A DNA stretch of 9,423 nucleotides from Pseudomonadota bacterium (GCA_023387555.1 JAEWHY010000180.1:1-9423); one strand, 5' to 3'; counted from the first letter of the stretch, positions 1 through 6,555 are shown. Notes: generated from the letters alone by a model not told the origin. Translations and numbers: made by a program.

Positions 1-573
1 GAGCGAGGCATAGGTCCCCGCGGTGATCGCAATCCCGACCGCCGACAGTCCGAGGATCAGCGGATCGACCTCCCTGCCCTGCGCGTAGCGCGATCCCTCG
101 CGAACGGCATCGCGAATATCCCCAAACACGAACAGGTCACCGACCGCGGTGCCGGCAAGGCTGACCAGGTCGTCCGGCTCGCCGACGATCAGGCCGCGGG
201 TGAAATTCTCGGCGGTCTTGAGCGCACCGGACGCCTTGGCGACGGCGGCATCGACCTTGGCCACGAGTTCGGGGGCGACCGGCACCTGACGGTCGCGTGC
301 AAGCTCGACGAAGCTCCTGGCGAGTTCCGCGTCCTCGGCCTCAAGCGCGGCGTTAATCTCGCGGGTCGCCACCTCGGTGTTGAAGCTGCGCGCGAGCTTG
401 CGGTCGGCGAGCGCCGCCGGATCGTCCTGGACCAGCAGCAGCCAGCCCGATTCGACCGCAGGCGGCAGCAGGGCGAGCGCCGCAATCCCGAAAATGCCGG
501 CCGCGATCATCAGGAGCCGCATGCGGATCAATGCGGCGCGCATCGGCCCCGCCGGTGGCTCAGGGATGTGCAT
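1..573 (-). CDS. Membrane-anchored hypothetical protein, N-terminal 191 residues (partial)
   Basis: The frame is open from an ATG at 573 to the left edge, so the C-terminus lies outside the window. I do not recognise the family for certain; similar unnamed proteins occur, as I recall, in Bradyrhizobium and Rhodopseudomonas. The first ten residues are proline-rich. A hydrophobic segment follows at about residues 15-48 (LLMIAAGIFGIAALALLPP and on), which looks like a membrane anchor or uncleaved signal. Residues about 50-160 are soluble, alanine-rich and charged, with helical character. A second hydrophobic stretch starts near residue 172 (PLILGLSAVGIAITAG) as the window ends, so the whole protein probably spans the membrane more than once. 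No ribosome binding site stands out; ATGs at residues 11 and 18 are alternative starts. It is divergent from the zf-CHCC gene. The reading frame and strand are well supported; the function is unknown. Confidence 0.72.
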   Translation of the reverse strand, partial: MHIPEPPAGPMRAALIRMRLLMIAAGIFGIAALALLPPAVESGWLLLVQDDPAALADRKLARSFNTEVATREINAALEAEDAELARSFVELARDRQVPVAPELVAKVDAAVAKASGALKTAENFTRGLIVGEPDDLVSLAGTAVGDLFVFGDIRDAVREGSRYAQGREVDPLILGLSAVGIAITAGTYASL

Positions 574-712
574 CGGAAGGAATCTCGCAGCCCGGATCAG
601 CCCTGTGAACGAATGTCGCGGTTTTTTTGCCGTTTTCAAGACGAACGCGACCAAGAACGGCGGCCGGACACTTGCGGTTTCCCTGCCGCTGCGCCGGTGG
701 TTAACGGCGGCA

Positions 713-740
713 TTGATTAAGCTGCCTGCGCCGCTATTGT
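713..740 (+). promoter_or_regulatory. Possible sigma70-type promoter for the zf-CHCC operon
   Basis: TTGATT (713-718) and TATTGT (735-740) are separated by 16 bases. They lie about 50 bases before the zf-CHCC start in the otherwise featureless 216-base gap between the divergent genes. This is a consensus match by eye only. On the other strand a weaker pair, TTGAAA (634-639) and ACATTC (611-616) with 17 bases between, could serve the leftward gene. Confidence 0.25.
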
Positions 741-789
741 GCCGCGCGATAAAAGTCCAAATCCGGGTAGAATCTTGGGGTTAGCCGCC

Positions 790-1038
790 ATGGCCGATCA
801 CGTCGTTCCGCATTTCCACAACGAGGCTGGCGTCCCCGTGATCGACGTCGGCGCCCGCGAATTCATGTGCATCGGCGCGCGGCCGCCTTTCGACCATCCG
901 CATGTTTTCTGCGACATGGGCAGCGATAACGAGATCATCTGCGAATATTGCTCGACTCTGTTCCGCTACGACCCGGCGCTCGATCCGCACGCATCGCGTC
1001 CTGCCGAGTGTGCCTGGACCGCGCCGCAGGCGGCCTGA
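790..1038 (+). CDS. zf-CHCC zinc-finger protein (NDUFS6-like), 82 aa
   Basis: This small protein belongs to the zf-CHCC family, the bacterial relatives of the mitochondrial complex I 13-kDa subunit NDUFS6. The zinc ligands are visible with the family spacing: Cys27, His36, then Cys51 and Cys54 (C-x8-H-x14-C-x2-C). The sequence MCIGARPPFDHPHVF around the first two ligands is characteristic. In mitochondria the homologue is needed for late complex I assembly; a role in bacterial complex I is inferred by analogy, since no nuo genes are in view. An in-frame upstream start at 739 would add 17 residues with no family resemblance, so the ATG at 790 is preferred. It lies 18 bases ahead of the FAD monooxygenase and is probably cotranscribed with it. 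The 82-residue length is normal for the bacterial family. Confidence 0.88.
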   Translation: MADHVVPHFHNEAGVPVIDVGAREFMCIGARPPFDHPHVFCDMGSDNEIICEYCSTLFRYDPALDPHASRPAECAWTAPQAA

Positions 1039-1056
1039 GCGTCCCAACCGCATATC

Positions 1057-2241
1057 GTGGCCACCTCGCGGACCATCCTGATCGCGGGGGCCGGAATTGG
1101 CGGGCTGACCGCGGCGCTGGCCTTGAGCCGCCTCGGCTATCGGGTGGTGGTCGCCGAACAGGCTGCCGCGCTCAGCGATGTCGGCGCCGGCATCCAGCTG
1201 TCACCGAACGCAACCCGCATCCTGGAGACGCTGGGCGTCGCCGAGCGGCTGACCGCGACCGCCGTCGTGCCGGCCGGTGTGTCGATCCGCAGCGCCCGAA
1301 GCGGCGCCGAAATCGCCTCCATGCCGATCGGACCGGCGATGGAATTCCGCTACGGCGCACCGTACTGGATGCTGCACCGCGGCGACCTGCAGGCGGCACT
1401 CGTCGACGCCATCTCCGAGCAGCCCGACGTGGTGCTCAAGCTCGGCACCCGGATGGACGACTTCGCGATCCATGCGCATGGCGTCACGGCGCAGCTGCGC
1501 GATGCACGCGGCGTCACCGAGGAACGGGTGCCGGCACTGATCGGCGCGGATGGGCTGTGGTCGGCGACGCGCACGGCGCTCGGCGATACGTCGAAACCGG
1601 TTTTTCGCGAACGCACCGCCTGGCGCGCGCTGCTGCCGGCCTCGGCCGTCACCGAGGACTTCCGGCAGCCGGTCACCCGCCTGTGGCTCGGGCAGAATGC
1701 GCATCTCGTCCATTACCCGGTGCGCGGCGGCACCCTGATCAATGTGGTCGCGATCGTGCGCGACCGCTGGCATGAGCCCGGCTGGTCGGCGCCCGGCGCG
1801 CGCGACCAGTTGTTGCGCCACTTCACCCGCGAGCGCTGGGCGAAGCCGGCGCGCGACCTTCTGGAGTTGCCGCAGTCTTGGGCGAAATGGGCGCTGTTCG
1901 ACCGGGAGGACACAGGTTTCGGCCGTCGCGGGCCGGTCACACTTCTTGGCGACGCCGCGCATCCGATGCTGCCGTTCCTCGCGCAGGGCGCGGCGATGGC
2001 CATTGAGGACGCCGCAGTACTGGCGCGCTGCCTTGCAGGGCCGGGAACCGATCCGGCGCCGGCGATGCGCCGCTATGAAGCCATCCGGCGCTCGCGGGTG
2101 CGGCGCGTGCAGCAGGAGGCGCGCACCAACAGCCGCATCTATCATATGTCGGGTGCCACCGCCCTCGCCCGCAATCTGGCGATGCGGATGCTGCCGCTTC
2201 GCACGCGCTACGACTGGCTTTATGATTGGCGGCCGGACTGA
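1057..2241 (+). CDS. Class A FAD-dependent monooxygenase (salicylate / 3-hydroxybenzoate hydroxylase type), 394 aa
   Basis: A single-component flavoprotein hydroxylase that would use NAD(P)H and O2 to hydroxylate a substrate, typically an aromatic acid. The three family motifs are present. GAGIGG at residues 11-16, with Glu34 at the end of strand 2, binds the ADP part of FAD. The DG motif GADGLWS starts at residue 163. The GD motif with LGDAAHP follows at about 297-303. Length 394 fits the salicylate 1-hydroxylase / 3-hydroxybenzoate 6-hydroxylase branch; the substrate cannot be read from the sequence. There is no signal peptide, so it is cytoplasmic. The start is GTG: an in-frame stop at 1036-1038 (the end of the upstream gene) leaves no other start before the FAD motif. 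The gap to the upstream zinc protein is 18 bases and to the downstream methionine synthase 35 bases. No ring-cleavage or transport genes of a catabolic cluster adjoin it. Confidence 0.88.
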   Translation: MATSRTILIAGAGIGGLTAALALSRLGYRVVVAEQAAALSDVGAGIQLSPNATRILETLGVAERLTATAVVPAGVSIRSARSGAEIASMPIGPAMEFRYGAPYWMLHRGDLQAALVDAISEQPDVVLKLGTRMDDFAIHAHGVTAQLRDARGVTEERVPALIGADGLWSATRTALGDTSKPVFRERTAWRALLPASAVTEDFRQPVTRLWLGQNAHLVHYPVRGGTLINVVAIVRDRWHEPGWSAPGARDQLLRHFTRERWAKPARDLLELPQSWAKWALFDREDTGFGRRGPVTLLGDAAHPMLPFLAQGAAMAIEDAAVLARCLAGPGTDPAPAMRRYEAIRRSRVRRVQQEARTNSRIYHMSGATALARNLAMRMLPLRTRYDWLYDWRPD

Positions 2242-2276
2242 GCCGGCGCGCGTGCCGCCGATTGCCGGGGATCGCC

Positions 2277-3311
2277 ATGTTCCAGACCACGTTGTTCGAA
2301 GCCACCGTCGCTGGAAGCCTGCCGAAACCGTCATGGCTTGCCGAACCGGAGAAGCTTTGGGCCGGCTGGCGCCTCTCGGGCGAAGCGCTCGACGAAGGCA
2401 AGCGTGACGCCACCATCCTCGCCGTGAAACTGCAGGAGGATTGCGGCATCGACATCGTCTCGGATGGCGAACAGGCGCGCCAGCATTTCGTGCATGGCTT
2501 CCTGGAGCGCGTCGACGGCATCGACTTCGCCAACAAGGTCGAGATGGGGATCCGCGCAGATCGCTATAAAGCCATGGTGCCCGTGGTCACCGCGCCGCTG
2601 CGGCTGAAAGACCGCGTGCATGCGATGGAGGCGAAAGCCGCGCGCGCCCATACCGCGCGCAAGCTGAAATTCACCCTGCCCGGCCCCATGACGATCGCCG
2701 ACACCATCGCCGACCGCCATTATGGCGATCGCGTGCAGATGGCCTTCGCCTTTGCCGATTGCCTCAATGCCGAGGCGCGCGCGCTCGAAGCCGACGGCGT
2801 CGACGTGATCCAGTTCGACGAACCGGCCTTCAATGTGTTCATGCGCGAGGTGACCGACTGGGGCATCGAGGCGCTGCATCGCGCGATTGCAGGCCTCTCC
2901 TGCAAGACCGCGGTTCACATCTGCTACGGCTACGGCATCAAGGCGAATGTCGACTGGAAGAATACGCTCGGCGCGGAATGGCGCCAGTATGAAGAGATCT
3001 TCCCGGCGCTGGCGGCGAGCCGGATCGATCAGGTGTCGGTCGAATGCCGCAATTCCAAGGTGCCGCTGTCGCTCTTGTCATTGTTGAAGGGCAAGGACGT
3101 GCTGGTCGGCGCGATCGATGTCGCGACCGATGCGGTGGAAACGCCCGAAGACGTCGCGGCCACAATCGAGGCTGCGATGCAATATGTCCCGAAGGAGCGG
3201 ATCGTCGCCTGCACCAATTGCGGCATGGCGCCGATGAACCGCGCGGTCGCCGAAGCCAAGCTCAAGGCGCTGGGTGATGGCGCAAGGCTGGCGCGCGAGC
3301 GGTTCGCGTAA
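2277..3311 (+). CDS. Core MetE-like methionine synthase, MesD-like, 344 aa
   Basis: The protein corresponds only to the C-terminal catalytic barrel of cobalamin-independent methionine synthase MetE (about 750 aa); the N-terminal half is absent. It would methylate homocysteine to methionine in the cytoplasm. The zinc site is intact: His214 and Cys216 in VHICYGYG, Glu256 in VECRNS, and Cys315 in TNCGMAPM. Other landmarks are AGSLPKPSWLAEPEKLW near the N-terminus, SDGEQARQHFVHGFLE and VIQFDEPAFNVFM. From memory, this full-length pattern matches the MesD family of folate-independent core methionine synthases, which were reported to need oxygen and a DUF1852 partner (MesX); no DUF1852 gene is in this window. 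The ATG at 2277 is preferred to one at 2226 because GGGG lies 6 bases before it and the family homology starts there. It is probably cotranscribed with the upstream flavoprotein. Confidence 0.87.
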   Translation: MFQTTLFEATVAGSLPKPSWLAEPEKLWAGWRLSGEALDEGKRDATILAVKLQEDCGIDIVSDGEQARQHFVHGFLERVDGIDFANKVEMGIRADRYKAMVPVVTAPLRLKDRVHAMEAKAARAHTARKLKFTLPGPMTIADTIADRHYGDRVQMAFAFADCLNAEARALEADGVDVIQFDEPAFNVFMREVTDWGIEALHRAIAGLSCKTAVHICYGYGIKANVDWKNTLGAEWRQYEEIFPALAASRIDQVSVECRNSKVPLSLLSLLKGKDVLVGAIDVATDAVETPEDVAATIEAAMQYVPKERIVACTNCGMAPMNRAVAEAKLKALGDGARLARERFA

Positions 3312-3690
3312 ACGGCACGACCGAGCACGGCTCCGTCCCTGTTCTTTGCGACGCGGGCACGTCGGCGTTTCGCCTTTTCCGTCCTCGAAAGGACATGGAG
3401 CGCCGGGAAGCGCCAGGGTGCTCAGCGCAAGCACCCTTGGCGGCCGGTTATCGCACGGCCGCCGCGCACTCACGGTCCGTTCCGGTTACCCGGAGGGACC
3501 GCTTTCGGAGTGCGCGAGCCCTCTATCGCGGGGCCCGGCGCCTCCCGGCGCTCCACCATCTGCACAGGCCTCATGATGCGCATGCAGACTGCGCACACTG
3601 TAAGGCCGCTTCCAGCAAGGGGGATAACTTTTTCGGCATACGGACGCCAGGCGACGCCGGCAGCAAAAGATTCAGAGCGGTTCTGCGGCC
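3312..3690. other. Gene-free stretch between the methionine synthase and csoR
   Basis: I find no convincing gene in these 379 bases. Short open frames run in several directions, but they are arginine- and proline-rich, start without ribosome sites and look like by-products of GC-rich repeat DNA. Contents: a small perfect hairpin at 3381-3394 (GTCCT, loop CGAA, AGGAC), the 160-base structured element at 3396-3555, then unstructured sequence with a short AT-richer patch around 3620-3640. The two flanking genes converge here, and I see no clear terminator with a U-tract for either. Confidence 0.6.
3396..3555. repeat. 160-base multi-hairpin element with 19-base terminal inverted repeats
   Basis: The ends are inverted repeats, 3396-3414 and 3537-3555 (18 of 19 bases pair; left arm TGGAGCGCCGGGAAGCGCC). 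Almost everything between lies in further stems that abut each other. Hairpin 1: 3415-3422 with 3430-3437, 8 bp perfect. Hairpin 2: 3439-3446 with 3456-3463, 8 bp perfect. Hairpin 3 is compound: 3464-3471 with 3508-3515 (8 bp), then 3473-3478 with 3496-3501 (6 bp), then 3481-3485 with 3490-3494 (5 bp, loop TTAC). Hairpin 4: 3518-3521 with 3531-3534 (4 bp). I believe similar GC-rich palindromic elements are dispersed through Bradyrhizobium-type genomes, where they produce spurious proteins beginning MERREAPG, but that is recall. No target-site duplication is evident. It may be a MITE/REP-like element or may fold as RNA. Confidence 0.65.
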
Positions 3691-3966
3691 TCACCGGTCC
3701 GCCCGCCCCAGAACCTCCATCAGTTCCGCGATCTTCTTGCGCTGATCGGCGCGGTTGCCCGAGGCGATCGCACCCTCCACGCAATGCGCGACGTGATCGC
3801 GCAGCACCACTTCCTCGACGCGCCGGAGCGCCGCGCGCACCGCGGAAATCTGCGTCACGATGTCGATGCAATAGCGGTCCTCTTCGACCATGCGCGCAAG
3901 GCCGCGCACCTGGCCCTCAATCCGCTGCAGTCTTTTCGTAACCTGGGTCTTGGCTTCCTCATTCAT
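3691..3966 (-). CDS. csoR: CsoR-family copper-sensing transcriptional repressor, 91 aa
   Basis: An all-helical DUF156/CsoR-family repressor that binds DNA when metal-free and is released by Cu(I). The Cu(I) ligands can be placed by spacing: Cys33 in RYCIDIVTQI, His58 and Cys62 in LRDHVAHCVEGAI. This is C-x24-H-x3-C, the same spacing as Cys36/His61/Cys65 of the Mycobacterium tuberculosis protein. Having Cys at the last position favours CsoR over the nickel sensor RcnR and the formaldehyde sensor FrmR, which differ there. The opening KRLQRIEGQVRGLARMVEEDRYC is typical of the family. The 91-residue length is normal. It is divergent from a copper ATPase, with a CsoR-type operator in the 45-base gap, which supports both assignments. 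The start ATG at 3966 has no good Shine-Dalgarno sequence at the normal distance. Confidence 0.93.
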   Translation of the reverse strand: MNEEAKTQVTKRLQRIEGQVRGLARMVEEDRYCIDIVTQISAVRAALRRVEEVVLRDHVAHCVEGAIASGNRADQRKKIAELMEVLGRADR

Positions 3967-3978
3967 GCCCGTTATATA
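3950..3978 (+). promoter_or_regulatory. Predicted copper ATPase promoter (-35 TTGGCT, -10 TATATA)
   Basis: TTGGCT at 3950-3955 and TATATA at 3973-3978 are separated by 17 bases, the optimal sigma70 spacing. Transcription would begin near 3985, inside the CsoR operator, giving a leader of about 27 bases before the ATG at 4012. The -35 box lies inside the first codons of the divergent csoR gene. Assigned by eye from consensus; no mapped start is available. Confidence 0.5.
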
Positions 3979-4001
3979 CCCCTACCGGGTATCGGTTACA
4001 A
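3973..4001 (-). promoter_or_regulatory. Predicted csoR promoter sharing the same -10 box
   Basis: On the minus strand TTGTAA (3996-4001) lies 17 bases from TATATA (3973-3978), the same palindromic hexamer that serves the divergent ATPase promoter. Normal spacing puts the start of transcription at about 3966, the first base of the csoR ATG, which implies a leaderless or nearly leaderless csoR message. The two promoters could not be occupied by RNA polymerase at the same time. Inferred from consensus only. Confidence 0.4.
3976..3992. promoter_or_regulatory. CsoR operator, ATACCC-N5-GGGTAT
   Basis: A perfect 6+6 inverted repeat, ATACCC (3976-3981) and GGGTAT (3987-3992), with the 5-base spacer CTACC. 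Known CsoR operators are GC-tract palindromes of the TACCC...GGGTA kind, so both the sequence and its position between csoR and a copper ATPase fit. It covers the downstream part of the ATPase -10 box through its start site, and the -10/-35 spacer of the csoR promoter, so apo-CsoR could silence both directions at once. Confidence 0.82.
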
Positions 4002-4011
4002 GAGAAAAGCC

Positions 4012-6387
4012 ATGACACATGACGCGCATCACCATCCGCAGCACACCGGATGCTGCAGCGGGACAAACGGCCATCAGCCGCCTCAAGGCGCTCCGGCCGA
4101 TACCGTGCGCGATCCGGTCTGCGGGATGAGCGTCGATCCGCACACCGCAAAGCACCGCTACGATCATCACGGACACACCTATTATTTCTGCTCGGCCGGC
4201 TGTCGCACGAAATTCATCGCCGATCCGAACCGGTATCTATCGCCGGATCAGCACAAGGCAGAGCCCGTGCCGGAGGGCACGATCTACACCTGCCCGATGC
4301 ATCCGGAGATCCGCCAGGTCGGACCGGGCTCCTGCCCGATCTGCGGCATGGCGCTCGAACCGGAACTGGTAACGGCCGATACCGGCCCCAATCCCGAACT
4401 CGCCGACATGACGCGGCGCTTCTGGATCGGCCTCGCCCTCACGCTGCCGGTGTTCGTCCTCGAGATGGGATCGCATCTTGTCGGCGGACACGGCCTCGTG
4501 CCGCAGCCCCGGTCGAACTGGATCCAGTTCGCGCTCGCCACGCCGGTCGTGCTGTGGGCCGGCTGGCCATTTTTCGAACGCGGCTGGCAATCCCTCCTCA
4601 CCCGCAACCTCAACATGTTCACGCTGATCGCGCTCGGCACCGGCGTTGCGTGGCTGTACAGCGTGGTGGCGACCTTCGCGCCGTCGCTGTTCCCGGCCGC
4701 GTTCCGCGGTCATGACGGATCGGTCGCGGTCTATTTCGAGTCCGCCGCCGTCATCACCGTGCTGGTGCTGTTCGGCCAGGTGCTGGAACTGCGCGCGCGC
4801 GAGGCAACATCGGGCGCGATCAAGGCGCTGCTCGATCTCGCGCCCAAAACGGCGCGACGCGTCGCCGATGACGCCAACGAACAGGAAATCTCCATTGATG
4901 AGATCGCGGTCGGCGACCGCATCAGGGTGCGGCCGGGCGAAAAGGTGCCGGTCGACGGCGAAATCGTGGACGGCCGCTCCTCCGTCGATGAATCGATGGT
5001 GACCGGAGAGTCGATGCCGGTCACCAAGGACATCGGCTCGACGGTGATCGCCGGCACCATCAACCGCAGCGGTTCATTCGTGTTCCGGGCCGACAAGATC
5101 GGCCGCGATACCCTGCTCGCCCGCATCGTGCAGATGGTGGCGCAGGCGCAGCGCTCGCGCGCCCCGATCCAGCGACTCGCCGATCAGGTCTCCGGCTGGT
5201 TCGTGCCGGCGGTGATCGCGGTGGCGCTGCTTGCGTTCGCCGCGTGGTCCGTGTTCGGACCGGAGCCGCGTCTCGCCTATGGACTCGTCGCCGCCGTGTC
5301 GGTGCTGATCATCGCCTGCCCCTGCGCGCTCGGGCTGGCGACGCCGATGTCGATCATGGTCGGCGTCGGACGCGGCGCCCAGGCCGGCGTGCTGATCAAG
5401 GATGCCGAAGCGCTCGAACGCATGGAGAAGGTCGACACCCTTGTGGTCGACAAGACCGGCACCTTGACCGAAGGACGCCCCGCCGTCACCGGCAGCGTCG
5501 CGGCGTCCGGCTTCGACGACAACGAGATGCTGCGTCTCGCGGCCAGCGTGGAAGCCGCCAGCGAACATCCGCTGGCGCTCGCCATCGTCGCCGCAGCAAA
5601 GGATCGCAATCTCGCGCTGACACCGGTGCAGGATTTCGATTCCCCGACCGGCAAGGGTGCAATCGGCACGGTCGACGGCAAGCGTATTGCGATCGGTCAG
5701 GACAAATTCCTCGCCGAACTGTCGGTCGAGACCGCAAGCCTGCAGCCCGACGCCGGCCGCCTGCGTGCCGATGGCGCAACGGTGGTGTTCGTCGCGGTCG
5801 ACGGCAAGCTGGCCGGCCTCCTGGCGATCGCCGATCCGATCAAGACCGAGACGCGGGCCGCACTGGAGGCGCTGCGCGCCGACAACATCCGCGTCGTGAT
5901 GCTGACCGGCGACAACCGCACCACCGCCCAGGCGGTCGCCGCGCGCCTCGGTATCGCCGAGGTCGAGGCCGAGGTACTGCCCGACGGCAAGGCCGCCGTG
6001 GTGGAAAAACTGCGACGCGCCGGTCGCGTGGTGGCAATGGCGGGCGATGGCGTCAACGACGCGCCCGCGCTCGCCGCGGCCGATGTCGGCATCGCCATGG
6101 GGACCGGTACCGATGTTGCGATCGAAAGCGCCGGCGTCACTCTATTGAAGGGCGACCTGACCGGAATCGTGCGCGCCCGCGTTCTGTCGGAGAAAGTGAT
6201 GCGCAACATCCGGCAGAACCTCTTCTTCGCGTTCATCTACAACGCGGCAGGCGTGCCGATTGCTGCGGGCGTGCTCTATCCGGTGTTCGGCCTCCTGCTG
6301 TCGCCGATCATCGCTGCGGCGGCGATGGCGCTGTCGTCGGTCAGCGTGGTCGGAAACGCCCTGCGGCTGCGCGGCATCAGACTGTGA
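4012..6387 (+). CDS. copA: Copper-translocating P1B-type ATPase with YHS and HMBD N-terminal domains, 791 aa
   Basis: An inner-membrane pump that uses ATP to move Cu(I) out of the cytoplasm. A His/Cys-rich start (HHHPQH, CC at 14-15) is followed by a YHS module (DPVCGM at 34-39, FCSAGC) and a heavy-metal-binding domain (CPMHPEI at 94-100, CPICGM at 108-113). No classical HMA CxxC domain is present. The catalytic order is complete: TGES 331-334 (actuator), CPC 436-438 (ion path), Asp480 in DKTGTLT (phosphorylation), His519-Pro520 (nucleotide binding) and GDGVNDAP from 678. Tyr743-Asn744 and Met772-x2-Ser775-Ser776 in the last two membrane helices are the Cu(I) (P1B-1) signature residues. The open frame continues upstream across csoR, but the ATG at 4012 follows an AGAGAAAAG ribosome site and starts the metal-binding region. 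Control is expected from CsoR through the operator at 3976-3992. Silver export is also possible, since SilP-type pumps share the HMBD layout. Confidence 0.94.
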   Translation: MTHDAHHHPQHTGCCSGTNGHQPPQGAPADTVRDPVCGMSVDPHTAKHRYDHHGHTYYFCSAGCRTKFIADPNRYLSPDQHKAEPVPEGTIYTCPMHPEIRQVGPGSCPICGMALEPELVTADTGPNPELADMTRRFWIGLALTLPVFVLEMGSHLVGGHGLVPQPRSNWIQFALATPVVLWAGWPFFERGWQSLLTRNLNMFTLIALGTGVAWLYSVVATFAPSLFPAAFRGHDGSVAVYFESAAVITVLVLFGQVLELRAREATSGAIKALLDLAPKTARRVADDANEQEISIDEIAVGDRIRVRPGEKVPVDGEIVDGRSSVDESMVTGESMPVTKDIGSTVIAGTINRSGSFVFRADKIGRDTLLARIVQMVAQAQRSRAPIQRLADQVSGWFVPAVIAVALLAFAAWSVFGPEPRLAYGLVAAVSVLIIACPCALGLATPMSIMVGVGRGAQAGVLIKDAEALERMEKVDTLVVDKTGTLTEGRPAVTGSVAASGFDDNEMLRLAASVEAASEHPLALAIVAAAKDRNLALTPVQDFDSPTGKGAIGTVDGKRIAIGQDKFLAELSVETASLQPDAGRLRADGATVVFVAVDGKLAGLLAIADPIKTETRAALEALRADNIRVVMLTGDNRTTAQAVAARLGIAEVEAEVLPDGKAAVVEKLRRAGRVVAMAGDGVNDAPALAAADVGIAMGTGTDVAIESAGVTLLKGDLTGIVRARVLSEKVMRNIRQNLFFAFIYNAAGVPIAAGVLYPVFGLLLSPIIAAAAMALSSVSVVGNALRLRGIRL

Positions 6388-6393
6388 GGACGC

Positions 6394-6555
6394 CTAGAAG
6401 ACCGCGAGATATCTGAGCAGCGACAGCACGCCGATGATGATGACGATGATGCGGACGATCTGCTTGGCGCGGCCGTCGATGGGCAGCATGTTGACGAGAT
6501 AAAGAACGAGAATGACGACAAGGAACGTGATCAGAATGCTGATCAGGGAGCCCAT
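6394..6555 (-). CDS. Small membrane protein, Thivi_2564-family-like, 53 aa
   Basis: A 53-residue hydrophobic protein. Residues about 4-22 (LISILITFLVVILVLYLVN) form one membrane helix. A short polar turn follows (MLPIDGRAKQIVR, 23-35), then a second helix (IIVIIIGVLSLLRYLAVF, 36-53) to the end. The hairpin topology with a central P(I/M)DG-x-x-K motif resembles the Thivi_2564 family of short membrane proteins, which has no known function; this match is from memory. The ATG at 6555 is chosen because AAGGACC lies about 5 bases upstream; starting at 6669 would add 38 residues unlike the family. It converges with the copper ATPase, with only 6 bases between the two stop codons. Nothing ties it to copper beyond position. 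Confidence 0.72.
   Translation of the reverse strand: MGSLISILITFLVVILVLYLVNMLPIDGRAKQIVRIIVIIIGVLSLLRYLAVF

Noticed and set aside
948..1775. 275-codon plus-strand frame overlapping the zf-CHCC and monooxygenase genes
   Set aside because: It overlaps two well-supported genes, has no domain resemblance and is very arginine-rich.
1201..2334. 377-codon open frame on the minus strand, antisense to the FAD monooxygenase
   Set aside because: The plus-strand protein has all three flavoprotein motifs; the antisense frame is arginine-rich without recognisable domains, as expected from GC-rich codon bias.
3395..3745. Arginine-rich frame beginning MERREAPG
   Set aside because: It lies in the multi-hairpin element, so the frame follows from repeat DNA rather than from a gene; similar spurious proteins are, I believe, common in related genomes.
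3784..4011. Upstream extension of the copper ATPase reading frame across csoR
   Set aside because: The 76 extra codons are antisense to csoR and would begin far upstream of the promoter and operator; the metal-binding region starts at the ATG at 4012.
5244..6416. 390-codon open frame on the plus strand within the copper ATPase gene
   Set aside because: It is a shifted frame of the ATPase, dominated by Arg/Gly/Ala, and the true frame carries every catalytic motif.
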